From: a virus
Strand: one strand, 5' to 3'
Length of the DNA: 64,000 bases
Virus record (IMG/VR): IMGVR_UViG_3300043571_000279
Coordinates: 1 to 64,000 of that record
Below are positions 45,744-53,470 of the stretch, piece after piece. Within the stretch, counting starts at the first letter, position 1. Every line of letters begins with the position of its first letter. Both the position numbers and the translations under genes were made by a program. The notes beneath the pieces are model-generated. The model saw only the letters and a list, made by a program, of their open reading frames with translations. It was not told the origin of the DNA and ran no database searches.

Positions 45744-47002
45744 GCTTGACCTCCTCCACCTTCTTTATAAGAAGCCTTTACAACTCTAACTACCATAGTG
45801 CAATGAGGTGGTTCAGCTGCTATTCTATATTTTGTTCTAATAGCAACAACCAAAAACTTACCATTCATTTGTTTTTCGCCACCTTCCCAATCACTGTTTG
45901 CTTTTGTGGGAATATCAAGCTCTATCATTTCTCCTAATTTGATATCAGGGTTATAATAAGTTTCAAACTCTGCAGAATTTTGGGCCAGATGAGATAAAAA
46001 AGCTGCTCGTTTAGTCATAGCTGAAGCAGTTTCATGTTTTTCTTTATTGTTTGCCTTATCATGCACATAATGAGTTGGTACGCCTTTATCAACATATGAA
46101 GGCGAACTGTTATAAACTGGATCTCTATCTGCAAATTTAAATTTGTTATTGCTTTTTGGTTGGTTTACAGCCACAACTTTATGCGTAGTATAATCAAAAG
46201 TATATTCTGAAGATTTATCTAACGCTCTTGGACCACTATCAAAAGACTTTGATGGTTTGAACCACATAACAGAATTTTGTCTTTCTTGTCTATTATTGAG
46301 TTCAAAATTCAAATTAGTGGTTTGTTTTAATTTTACTTTTGAAGAGCCTTCAAATAGTTCTTCGAAAGTTTTAAAGTGATACTCATATTCACCACCAGAT
46401 TGACCTGATTTCTGAAATAACACAAAACAAGAGGATTCATATTTGTCCGAAACATGCTCAGTGCTTATTTGTTTATAAGCATCTAGAGGATGAGACTTAG
46501 GAATTATCAATCTTCTTTTTTTGGTCTTACCAGCATTGAATTGTTTTTTAGATTTGAATCCCTTTTCAACTATATGTTTTACTGCTTCAGAAGTTTCTTG
46601 ATTGAAACTTTTTTCAACATAGTTACCTTGAGCGTTTAAAAACTCTGGCGAAACGCATCTAATGTCATATTGTTTGTGATGTCCAGAACCAACGTTATTC
46701 AAAGATTGATCGTTCAAATCTTTGTTGTGAAACATTTTCATCTTTAATTTATGTCCGCCACCAATTCCTGCTATAGAATTGTCGCCAGAAAAATTTATCT
46801 CAACATCCTGGTCGTATGAACCATTTAATTTTGTTTTGCCCAATTGATCTGTTGGATCGAGAACTCTTATTTCAGCTAATGGTCCATAAGGATTTAGAAT
46901 ATCTTCATAAATGTTGAAACCAACGAGAGAAACCTTTCCCCCTTGGATCAAATCCATTTGTCCAACCTTCAATGAAGAAATTTTAATATCACCAATAGCC
47001 AT
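45740..47002 (-). CDS. 27: Baseplate hub protein gp27-like
   Basis: A 420-aa hub protein of the gp27/VgrG N-terminal/gpD class: the trimer that adapts the six-fold tube to the three-fold spike. Visible: KVSLVGFNIYEDILNPYGPLAEIRVLDPTDQLGKTKLNGSYDQDVEINFSG, FVLFQKSGQSGGEYEYHFKTFEELFEGS and the C-terminal LGEMIELDIPTKANSD...GKFLVVAIRTKYRIA..PHCTMVVRVVK. The gene directly precedes the OB-fold spike gene, its physical partner. Confidence 0.8.
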   Translation of the reverse strand: MAIGDIKISSLKVGQMDLIQGGKVSLVGFNIYEDILNPYGPLAEIRVLDPTDQLGKTKLNGSYDQDVEINFSGDNSIAGIGGGHKLKMKMFHNKDLNDQSLNNVGSGHHKQYDIRCVSPEFLNAQGNYVEKSFNQETSEAVKHIVEKGFKSKKQFNAGKTKKRRLIIPKSHPLDAYKQISTEHVSDKYESSCFVLFQKSGQSGGEYEYHFKTFEELFEGSSKVKLKQTTNLNFELNNRQERQNSVMWFKPSKSFDSGPRALDKSSEYTFDYTTHKVVAVNQPKSNNKFKFADRDPVYNSSPSYVDKGVPTHYVHDKANNKEKHETASAMTKRAAFLSHLAQNSAEFETYYNPDIKLGEMIELDIPTKANSDWEGGEKQMNGKFLVVAIRTKYRIAAEPPHCTMVVRVVKASYKEGGGGQA

Positions 47003-47003
47003 A

Positions 47004-47879
47004 TTATTCTCTCATCAAATCTTTTAGATTATTGACCATGGTTTGTTTGAGGCTACTATCGATAACTCTTACAGATTTATTGAACTCATTTTTTTCATTT
47101 TCATGTTCCAAATAAGTAACCGGAGTCCAATAAGAATATTCTTCTTCTGATAGATTATTAGCGACAGAAGTAACAGAAGTGAAAACTGTATTCACTGTGC
47201 TTTCTCTTCCGTATATATAACTATTTTCTTTAATTACTACTGTGGCACTTGTGAAAAATGATCCGCTGACATGTTGAACATTTATCATATTGTTTGCAAT
47301 TGATGCTATTTGTCCTGAGCCAGAATTAATTTCATCAAATACAATATCAACTATTTCGTCCACAATAAAGTTTGTGTTTGACACCTGATAGGAAACCATT
47401 TTATTTGTTACTATTTTCCAATCAACCTGTTTTCTCTTATACCCAATAATTTTGTTATTTGGTCCAAAATTTGGTTCCCAATAGTTTTTTAAGGTTTTGG
47501 GTAATGAGTTCCAGACTTCTACGTTAATGTCCTCTACATTTGGCCAATCGTTTCTGTAAAACATAATTTTATCAGTAGCATTAACATATGAACCGTATTT
47601 TTTGGTGATATACTCTTGGAATTCTTCTGTGTGAAGATACCATTCGTAATATGGATCAACTATTTTATTGCCTAGATACAATATCCAACTTTTAAATGGA
47701 TCTTGATAATAACGGTAACTTAGTTGATCCGCTCTTTCGTTGGAAGTAATTTCATAAGGATAAAAAGCAAAAGGATCTGTTGAAACTTTTTCTAACAAAG
47801 CAACACGCTTTGTAATATCTACGGCATTATTATTGCCGTAATTGATAATTGGGTGTTTGTCGAAATATCTATCTACCAT
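47004..47879 (-). CDS. 53: Baseplate wedge protein gp53
   Basis: A 291-aa protein. The N-terminal part YPYEITSNERADQLSYRYYQDPFKSWILYLGNKIVDPYYEWYLHTEEFQEYITKKYGS is the characteristic gp53/LysM-like pattern (R-D-LS--YY-DP---W-L---N-I-DPYY-W-L). T4 gp53 has 196 aa; the extension to 291 is at the C-terminus. It lies between gp48 and the gp27-like hub. Confidence 0.88.
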   Translation of the reverse strand: MVDRYFDKHPIINYGNNNAVDITKRVALLEKVSTDPFAFYPYEITSNERADQLSYRYYQDPFKSWILYLGNKIVDPYYEWYLHTEEFQEYITKKYGSYVNATDKIMFYRNDWPNVEDINVEVWNSLPKTLKNYWEPNFGPNNKIIGYKRKQVDWKIVTNKMVSYQVSNTNFIVDEIVDIVFDEINSGSGQIASIANNMINVQHVSGSFFTSATVVIKENSYIYGRESTVNTVFTSVTSVANNLSEEEYSYWTPVTYLEHENEKNEFNKSVRVIDSSLKQTMVNNLKDLMRE

Positions 47880-47882
47880 GTC

Positions 47883-48647
47883 TTACTCTACGTATGTGTC
47901 TTTTTTCTGCAATTGAAGTTCTTTTAATTGCATAGTAAGAGTTACAATTGTTGGTGCGCCACTTTTGAAAAACGATGGTCCTGCGCCTGTATAGTCCACC
48001 TGAACACCTAGAATAGCACAAGGCTTTAGTTTGAACAAATAATCATCTGGTCTAAATCTGACCATGGCAATATCTGGATATTTCATTAATCCGCCACCAA
48101 GAGAACCAGTTGAAGGCAAAGCAGATTTTTTGCATTTGTTGATAATATCCTTCAAATTATCAGAATCTTCTCTTGTATTCGGAGCTAATATCCAACTAAA
48201 AGTATATTCTTTGAAATTTGGTCTTTTGAACATCATAAACTGGAATGGATTTACAGATTGTCCAGTAAAAGTTCCAGCCATATCAACACCAGCTGTCAAG
48301 CCAGTCATAACACCGCCAAGTCCCTGTGCTACTCTAGCAACTGCACCAGCACCAAATGTGCTAGCTATACCAGCCCCTGCATTTAAAAGCTGTGGTGCTG
48401 CTTGTGTTCCTGACCATTCTTCCCAAATAATACTTTCATTATCATTAATTCTTCTTGGAATGGGTAATCTAACTCCTCCACCAAAGGAAAGAGCTCCTAA
48501 ACCAGTTGCAGTGGCATATTCGTAACTTTGGAAGTTTATTTCGGTATAGTATTCTCTACCATTTGTGATGAGATCCGAAGGGAAGGTCATGCCCGCCCCG
48601 CTTCCGATATTTCTTCCCGGTGGTTGTGGAAAATTAGGTACTGCCAT
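47883..48647 (-). CDS. 48: Baseplate tail-tube cap protein gp48
   Basis: Gp48 sits on the hub and, with gp54, starts tail-tube polymerisation. The protein has 254 aa. PLPIPRRINDNESIIWEEWSG-type N-terminal half, QSVNPFQFMMFKRPNFKEYTFSWILAPNTREDSDNLKDIINKCKKSALPS and YKFKPCAILGVQVDYTGAGPSFFKSGAPTIVTLTMQLKELQL-like C-terminus (here LFKLKPCAILG...) are family typical. First gene of the long minus-strand baseplate operon, with its late promoter at 48680-48687. Confidence 0.85.
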   Translation of the reverse strand: MAVPNFPQPPGRNIGSGAGMTFPSDLITNGREYYTEINFQSYEYATATGLGALSFGGGVRLPIPRRINDNESIIWEEWSGTQAAPQLLNAGAGIASTFGAGAVARVAQGLGGVMTGLTAGVDMAGTFTGQSVNPFQFMMFKRPNFKEYTFSWILAPNTREDSDNLKDIINKCKKSALPSTGSLGGGLMKYPDIAMVRFRPDDYLFKLKPCAILGVQVDYTGAGPSFFKSGAPTIVTLTMQLKELQLQKKDTYVE

Positions 48648-48666
48648 GATTCCCTTTTATTATTTG

Positions 48667-48674
48667 AATAAATA
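48667..48674 (+). promoter_or_regulatory. Late promoter variant (AATAAATA) for the gp4 operon
   Basis: AATAAATA on the plus strand, 27 bp before the gp4 ATG, in the only divergent intergenic gap of the structural block. It is paired with an identical box on the other strand at 48680-48687. Confidence 0.6.
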
Positions 48675-48679
48675 TAGTT

Positions 48680-48687
48680 TATTTATT
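48680..48687 (-). promoter_or_regulatory. Late promoter variant (AATAAATA) for the gp48 baseplate operon
   Basis: AATAAATA on the minus strand, 33 bp before the gp48 ATG. The two divergent boxes lie only 5 bp apart and their predicted transcripts overlap at the 5' ends. Confidence 0.6.
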
Positions 48688-48700
48688 AGTGATATAGAAC

Positions 48701-49156
48701 ATGGCTAAGTATCAAGGTTATTTTAAACCAAGGAATCCTCAAAAATACAAAGGCGATCCAACCAACATTATTTATCGTTCTCGATGGGAATTATTAGTAA
48801 TGAGTCGATTTGATATTGACCCTAACATAATATGGTGGTCTTCAGAGGAGACTATAATACCATATAGATCGCCAGTTGATAATAGAATACATCGCTATTA
48901 TGTGGATTTTACTGCAAAAATGAATAAGCCTGGAGGCGGGACTAGAACTGTGCTCATAGAGGTAAAACCCTTCAAGCAAACGCAGCCGCCAACTATTACT
49001 GAAAGCAAAAAGAAAAGTCGAAAATATGTTAATGAAGTTATGACTTGGGGTGTAAATTCAGCCAAATGGAAAGCTGCTCGTGAATACTGCAAAGATAGAG
49101 GATTTGAATTCATAATAATGACAGAAAACGAACTAGGATTACCGAAAGGTTATTAA
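48701..49156 (+). CDS. 4: Head completion protein gp4
   Basis: Gp4 (the T4 50/65/4 product) acts after packaging to complete the head before tail joining; the family is related to endonucleases. It has 151 aa, the T4 length. Visible signature: YQGYFKPRNPQKYKGDPTNIIYRSRWELLVMSRFDIDPNIIWWSSEETIIPYRSPVDNRIHRYYVDFTAKM...VLIEVKPFKQTQPP. The E(x)n D(x)n EVK arrangement (E37-type, D in VDF, E/K in IEVKP) fits a PD-(D/E)XK-type nuclease core. Confidence 0.95.
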   Translation: MAKYQGYFKPRNPQKYKGDPTNIIYRSRWELLVMSRFDIDPNIIWWSSEETIIPYRSPVDNRIHRYYVDFTAKMNKPGGGTRTVLIEVKPFKQTQPPTITESKKKSRKYVNEVMTWGVNSAKWKAAREYCKDRGFEFIIMTENELGLPKGY

Positions 49157-49731
49157 TGCCAAATACGTTCAATGACCTTCTAAGAGCCTCTGCCCGAGCT
49201 TTAGCTGACAAATCTCTTTCAGCTGAGGATTGGTTCAATGATTCTGTCGAAGATTTAAAATCAAATAAGACCAAAGCAGAACCAAACAAATATTTTAAAA
49301 AGATGTCATTGCCTCAAATTGGAGGAATGTACCTTTATTTGTATGATCCAAAATACAAAGCCACCCTTCCTTTTTACGATATGTATCCATTAACTATGCC
49401 CGTTGAGATGTATATAGACGGATTTTTGGGTATCAACCTACATTATCTTCCGGCATTGGCCAGAGTCAGGTTATTAAACTCTTTAGTAGAATTTACTGAC
49501 GAAAATAAATATAAAATGAATAAAAGGCTTAGTTTGTCTTATGAAATTTTAAGAGGTTATTCAAACGTCTTTAAAGGCGTTGATGGGTGTATAAAGAGAT
49601 ATCTTTATAGTCATGTTAGAAGTTCGTTTCATGAAGTTGACCCGTCTAATTGGGAAAAGGCTGCTGTGTTGCCAATTCATAGATGGAAAATAAACTCAAA
49701 TAAAAGATATGCTGGTTCACCACCTTACTAG
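49156..49731 (+). CDS. Conserved T4-like phage protein next to gp4, function not recognised
   Basis: A 191-aa protein that starts in the gp4 stop codon region (TAATG junction). The segment GGMYLYLYDPKYKATLPFYDMYPLTMPVEMYIDGFLGINLHYLPALARVRLLN looks strongly conserved in type, and I believe similar proteins occur beside gp4/gp48 in other T4-like phages, but I cannot assign a T4 gene. WKINSNKRYAGSPPY at the C-terminus suggests a structural contact tail. Context argues for head completion, DNA-end protection (gp2-like) or tail initiation. Confidence 0.6.
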   Translation: MPNTFNDLLRASARALADKSLSAEDWFNDSVEDLKSNKTKAEPNKYFKKMSLPQIGGMYLYLYDPKYKATLPFYDMYPLTMPVEMYIDGFLGINLHYLPALARVRLLNSLVEFTDENKYKMNKRLSLSYEILRGYSNVFKGVDGCIKRYLYSHVRSSFHEVDPSNWEKAAVLPIHRWKINSNKRYAGSPPY

Positions 49732-49739
49732 GGACTAAA

Positions 49740-50432
49740 ATGGCTTTTAACATAAACAAGTTTTCAACTAATATAAGAGATTTCGGATACCTAGATAATA
49801 ATTCTTTTGAGGTATTTGTTCAAACACCACCAGTTATGACGCAAAACGGTGGTGCTTTGGGCAATCAGGGCACTCCTGTTTCGTTAAAACAAATATCTGA
49901 AAATATGTCTTTCAGAGTTGATCAAGTCAGAGCTCCTGGTATTTCTCTTATTTCTTCAGACATCAATCATTACGGTATAGGTCCAACTCAAAAGAAACCA
50001 ACAAACGCCCAATATCAAGAAACTAATATTTCTATGATTGGTGATCATTTTTGCGAATTTTGGCAATATTGGTATCAATGGACTAGATCTATTTTCCAGT
50101 ATAGTGGAACTTCTACAGGTCAAGCGCCAACATATACAGCTGAATACAAAGATCAGTATTCATCAACAATAGTAATTGTAATTTACGATCATTATGGAAA
50201 CTCAATTCAGAAAATTAACTTATTTGAAGCGTTTCCGAGTGCATTAAGAGAAATACCGCTTTCATGGGGTGATGGTAATTTGATGAGAATTAATGTTTCT
50301 TTAGCTTATACTGAATATACAATTGAGGGTTCATCAATTTTAAGAACCAGATCGCAACCAGGTGGACTATCAACAGCAAAAGAACGAGAAACTATAGGTG
50401 TTGGTGTGGGATCATCACAATCAATATTTTAA
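49740..50432 (+). CDS. 54: Tail-tube initiator, gp54-like (tube-fold paralogue)
   Basis: A 230-aa protein of the tail-tube fold. It shares the start MAFNIN-F with gp19 and the C-terminal signature KINLFEAFPSALREIPLSWGDGNLMRINVSLAYTEYTIEG with the tube family; an extra region WQYWYQWTRSIFQYSG is typical of gp54. Gp54 binds gp48 on the baseplate and nucleates gp19 assembly. It is followed by gp26-like and tape-measure genes, matching the T4 25-26-51-27-28-29-48-54 functional group. It could instead be a second tube protein. Confidence 0.7.
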   Translation: MAFNINKFSTNIRDFGYLDNNSFEVFVQTPPVMTQNGGALGNQGTPVSLKQISENMSFRVDQVRAPGISLISSDINHYGIGPTQKKPTNAQYQETNISMIGDHFCEFWQYWYQWTRSIFQYSGTSTGQAPTYTAEYKDQYSSTIVIVIYDHYGNSIQKINLFEAFPSALREIPLSWGDGNLMRINVSLAYTEYTIEGSSILRTRSQPGGLSTAKERETIGVGVGSSQSIF

Positions 50433-50450
50433 TCATAATGGAGTTTTAAT

Positions 50451-51164
50451 ATGTCATCATTGCCTAAAATTGATTATCCAGTTTATAGAGTAAATGTTCC
50501 TTCCTTGAAAAAGGAATTTCAGTTTAGACCTTTCTTAGTTAAAGAAGAAAAACTGTTATTAATGGCTAAAGAAAGTGAACAGGCAACGGATATTCTCTCA
50601 GCAATCAAACAAATCATCAATAATTGTTCTATTGATTCTAAATTTGACATTGATAAGCTGGCGCTCTTTGATCTTGAGTATATTTTTCTCAAATTAAGGT
50701 CAATTTCAGTGGATAATATCGTAAAAGTTTCATACAAAGATTCTGAAGACGATAAAACATACGATTTTGAGATCGATCTCAATAAAATTGAAGTAAATTT
50801 TCCTGAAAAAATTATTAATAACATAAAAATCACCGATAAATCGGGTATTGTTATGAAATATCCTTCTGCAAAACTGTATGACGACAAAGAATTTTTGAGT
50901 TTAGAGAAAGATTACATATTTGAGCTCATAGTTCGTTGTATCGATTCAATTTATTATGAAGATCAGATCTATAAAGCAAGCGATTATAAAAAACAGGATC
51001 TAGTAGACTTTCTAGAAAACCTCAATATTAAGGTTTTTGAAGAAATTCAGAAGTTTTTACTTAATATTCCTAAGATCGAATATGTAATTAAGTATGAAAA
51101 TACAGCAGGGACAAAACGAGAGATCGTTTTGAATTCGTTAAACGATTTTTTTACATGGCGCTGA
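50451..51164 (+). CDS. 26: Baseplate hub / tail assembly chaperone gp26-like
   Basis: A 237-aa protein of the T4 baseplate (gp26-type) family: KIDYPVYRVNVPSLKKEFQFRPFLVKEEKLLLMAKESEQATDILSAIKQIINNCSIDSKFDIDKLALFDLEYIFLKLRSISVDN. The segment RPF-VKEEK-LL-A-ES and FD-EY-FLKLR are family hallmarks. Position directly before a tape-measure-type gene is that of gpG-like tail assembly chaperones. Its end overlaps the 59-aa reading frame at 51155 over a run of seven T, see the frameshift feature. Confidence 0.85.
   Translation: MSSLPKIDYPVYRVNVPSLKKEFQFRPFLVKEEKLLLMAKESEQATDILSAIKQIINNCSIDSKFDIDKLALFDLEYIFLKLRSISVDNIVKVSYKDSEDDKTYDFEIDLNKIEVNFPEKIINNIKITDKSGIVMKYPSAKLYDDKEFLSLEKDYIFELIVRCIDSIYYEDQIYKASDYKKQDLVDFLENLNIKVFEEIQKFLLNIPKIEYVIKYENTAGTKREIVLNSLNDFFTWR
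51146..51152 (+). promoter_or_regulatory. Probable -1 frameshift site T-TTT-TTT
   Basis: In the gp26-like frame the codons read GAT TTT TTT ACA TGG CGC TGA, so the seven-T run is exactly an X-XXY-YYZ slippery heptamer. A -1 slip enters the overlapping frame just before ATG 51155 and extends the product by 60 residues to about 294. Ten bases later the zero frame ends. A possible 6-bp hairpin lies at 51173-51197. Confidence 0.55.
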
Positions 51165-51334
51165 GTCATAATTCGTTGGGTAACTATTTCTCAACGATAT
51201 TTTCATTGGCCCAGCACCATAAATATTCAATTAGTGATATTGAACACCTTATGCCATTTGAAAGAGATATCTATGTTCAGATGTTAGTTGATTATCTTAA
51301 AGAAGTAGAAGAACTCAAAAATAAGAGCAAATAA
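51155..51334 (+). CDS. Short ORF after gp26-like gene, probable frameshift extension (gpT-like)
   Basis: A 59-residue frame (MALSHNSLGNYFSTIFSLAQ... to LKEVEELKNKSK) that overlaps the gp26-like gene by 10 bp and ends one base before the tape-measure ATG. It contains HHKYSISDIEHLMPFERDIYVQMLVDYL, whose pattern (Y----IE-LMPFER--Y--ML---L) is a typical second half of tail assembly chaperones. No ribosome binding site precedes its ATG, which lies inside the previous frame, so it is more likely made as a -1 fusion or by coupled translation. Coding is convincing; the mode of expression is inferred. Confidence 0.7.
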   Translation: MALSHNSLGNYFSTIFSLAQHHKYSISDIEHLMPFERDIYVQMLVDYLKEVEELKNKSK

Positions 51335-53434
51335 ATGGAACAAGCAGAACTTTCGCAACTCTCAGGCACAATTCGTTCAGCGATGGGAGATTCCGCTGGA
51401 CAATTCAGAGAAGCTGCGGAAAGAGGAAATGCTAATTTATCTAAGATTATGGGAACTATTGCTGCTGCTATTAAGGCACAGCGACAGGATCTTAATGATC
51501 TTCAAAATGTTATGCAGGAAAACGAAAGTGTATCTGAAAGAAATTCTTCTACATTACAAGCAATTCAATCTGAACTTCAAGACATAAATTCTGGCATACA
51601 TGATATGGCTACTGGCATAAAAAATATGGCCAGAGGAATAGCAAACGTTGATAATAGTATATTTCGCCTAAATCAAGACCTTCAATCTTCAATTGGACAA
51701 AGTCTATTACCAGGATTATTAACTGGTCTTAGCGGAACAGCTATGTCCATAGTTAAAGGTATTGGTGCATTGGCTATGGGAGGTTTGGCTTTTGGTGCGG
51801 GTAAAACTGCAATGGACTTTATGACTGGAGGTGGTGCTGGCGGCGCTGGTGGAGGTCTCGGCGGCGCTGGTGGCGGAGTCAAACAGGTAAGCAATCCTGT
51901 TATGGCAAAGGACATATATAGCTACCTGACTAAAGAAAAAGGTATAGACCACGAACACGCTGTAGGAATGTTAGCTAATATACAAAATGAATCAAAATTT
52001 AATTCAGGCGCATATAATCGCAACGACGTTAATGGTCCATCTGGCGGTTTGTTCCAACATCATGATAATTTAAGAACTGGTGAACATAGATTCACTGACA
52101 TGACTAGAGCAGCTGGACCTGACTGGCAGAAAAATTGGAAAGGGCAAATTGATTACGCTCTGACCGAAGGCGAAATGAAATCTTATTTAAAAACTCCAGT
52201 TTCTAGCGGCCAAGAAGCGGCTGCTCAATTTGTTTATAAATTTGAAAAACCAAGAGATCAAGCTGGAGAAGCATCAAAAAGAGCAGGGAATGTTGCAGCT
52301 GTAGAAAAAGCGATTGTTGGTGGTGGTGGGGCTGGAGCTACCAAAGGAGCTTCTGAAAGTGGAGCAACTCCACAATCTTCGCCAATGCAATCTAAGTTTG
52401 AACAACCACCAGTTTCTTCTGAAGGCGTTTCTAGAGTTGAGAAAATTGGTGGCGAACACGGACATGGTCCCATAAGTGGCGCTGCGGAACATAATCACAA
52501 TGAAAAAGAAGCTGGTATTGGTAAAATGCCTGCATTGCCTGGAGGCGACATAGTTGCTTTAGGTAGAGCACTACAAGCACAAGGAATAAGAGTTTCAGAA
52601 CATCCAGCGTTTAATGGCGTTCATCCGGAACAGCATCATCCTGGTTCTGCTCATAACGATGGGTTGGCAATTGATATTAATGCTCCTGGTAGTATAACTG
52701 AAGCCAGTGATCCGGTTTGGGGCAAGAGATTTGATGAATTGGCAAAACAAATTCAAGCTGCAGGATATACTGTTCTTTGGAGAACCAAAGGTCACGATAA
52801 CCATATTCACGCTCAAATAGGTGGCAAAGGTATCAAAGGTGGTCAATCTATAATTGGCGGTCAAACAACTCCCGGATCTGAACCATCAGCAACAACTCCA
52901 GGATCAAGTTCTCCGATGATGCCAACAGCAACTCCAGTTGCAATGACACAGGCAATGCCAGGAGCAGCCGCAGGATTAACTCCTGAACAAATGACAATGA
53001 TGATGACAGGAATGAATCCTATGGCTGCGGCTGCAGCATCAGCAATGATGGGCCAATTACAATCAGCTCAAGACGAAGCTGCAGCAATTGCTCCGCAGCA
53101 ACAAGCAGAACAGCCACAATCACAACAGTTATCTAGTACACAAATATTAGAACAATTGAGTAGATCTACAGAAAACACTCAAACTCTTAAACAGGCAGCT
53201 GTATCAAACCAAGTTCAACAAGAAATTGCGCAACAGGAACCAATATCTGAAATACTTGCTTCTATATTTGGTCAACAATCTGGTTCGTCATCTACAGTTG
53301 TCAATAACAACAGCAATGTTAGTGCTGGCGGCTACAATGGCACATATGATGTTGGCTGGCCTGATTGGGCTGAAATGATTGGTGGCAATCATTGGAAAGA
53401 AATGAAGAATTACAAAAAGAACATGTGGGGATAA
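51335..53434 (+). CDS. Tape-measure/hub-type protein with tail lysozyme and M15-like peptidase domains
   Basis: A 699-aa protein. Residues 1-125 are helical/coiled coil (IKAQRQDLNDLQNVMQENESVSERNSSTLQAIQSEL); a hydrophobic segment spans about 125-160. Next comes a Phage_lysozyme2-type domain (about 189-320): IYSYLTKEKGIDHEHAVGMLANIQNESKFNSGAYN, with catalytic-type E219. Then a peptidase M15/DD-carboxypeptidase-like domain (about 400-495): HHPGSAHNDGLAIDINAP and the metal-type HDNHIHAQI. The C-terminal part is Gln/Ala-rich with a terminal GWPDWAEMIGGNHWKEMKNY. Location after the chaperone pair suggests the gp29 role. Lysozyme on this protein would make up for the lack of one in gp5. Confidence 0.75.
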   Translation: MEQAELSQLSGTIRSAMGDSAGQFREAAERGNANLSKIMGTIAAAIKAQRQDLNDLQNVMQENESVSERNSSTLQAIQSELQDINSGIHDMATGIKNMARGIANVDNSIFRLNQDLQSSIGQSLLPGLLTGLSGTAMSIVKGIGALAMGGLAFGAGKTAMDFMTGGGAGGAGGGLGGAGGGVKQVSNPVMAKDIYSYLTKEKGIDHEHAVGMLANIQNESKFNSGAYNRNDVNGPSGGLFQHHDNLRTGEHRFTDMTRAAGPDWQKNWKGQIDYALTEGEMKSYLKTPVSSGQEAAAQFVYKFEKPRDQAGEASKRAGNVAAVEKAIVGGGGAGATKGASESGATPQSSPMQSKFEQPPVSSEGVSRVEKIGGEHGHGPISGAAEHNHNEKEAGIGKMPALPGGDIVALGRALQAQGIRVSEHPAFNGVHPEQHHPGSAHNDGLAIDINAPGSITEASDPVWGKRFDELAKQIQAAGYTVLWRTKGHDNHIHAQIGGKGIKGGQSIIGGQTTPGSEPSATTPGSSSPMMPTATPVAMTQAMPGAAAGLTPEQMTMMMTGMNPMAAAAASAMMGQLQSAQDEAAAIAPQQQAEQPQSQQLSSTQILEQLSRSTENTQTLKQAAVSNQVQQEIAQQEPISEILASIFGQQSGSSSTVVNNNSNVSAGGYNGTYDVGWPDWAEMIGGNHWKEMKNYKKNMWG

Positions 53435-53435
53435 T

Positions 53436-53470
53436 AAAAAAGGGAGCCAAAAGGCTCCCTCTTCATTTTA
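53436..53470. terminator. Bidirectional terminator between tape-measure gene and gp32
   Basis: An 8-bp stem AGGGAGCC/GGCTCCCT with AAAA loop (53441-53460) is flanked by six A on the left and T-rich sequence on the right. It lies between the converging genes and would work in both directions. Confidence 0.85.

Noticed and set aside
51335-53434. Free endolysin
   Set aside because: The hydrolase domains are embedded in a long protein with coiled coil and hydrophobic segment, positioned after tail chaperone genes; a virion role is more likely.
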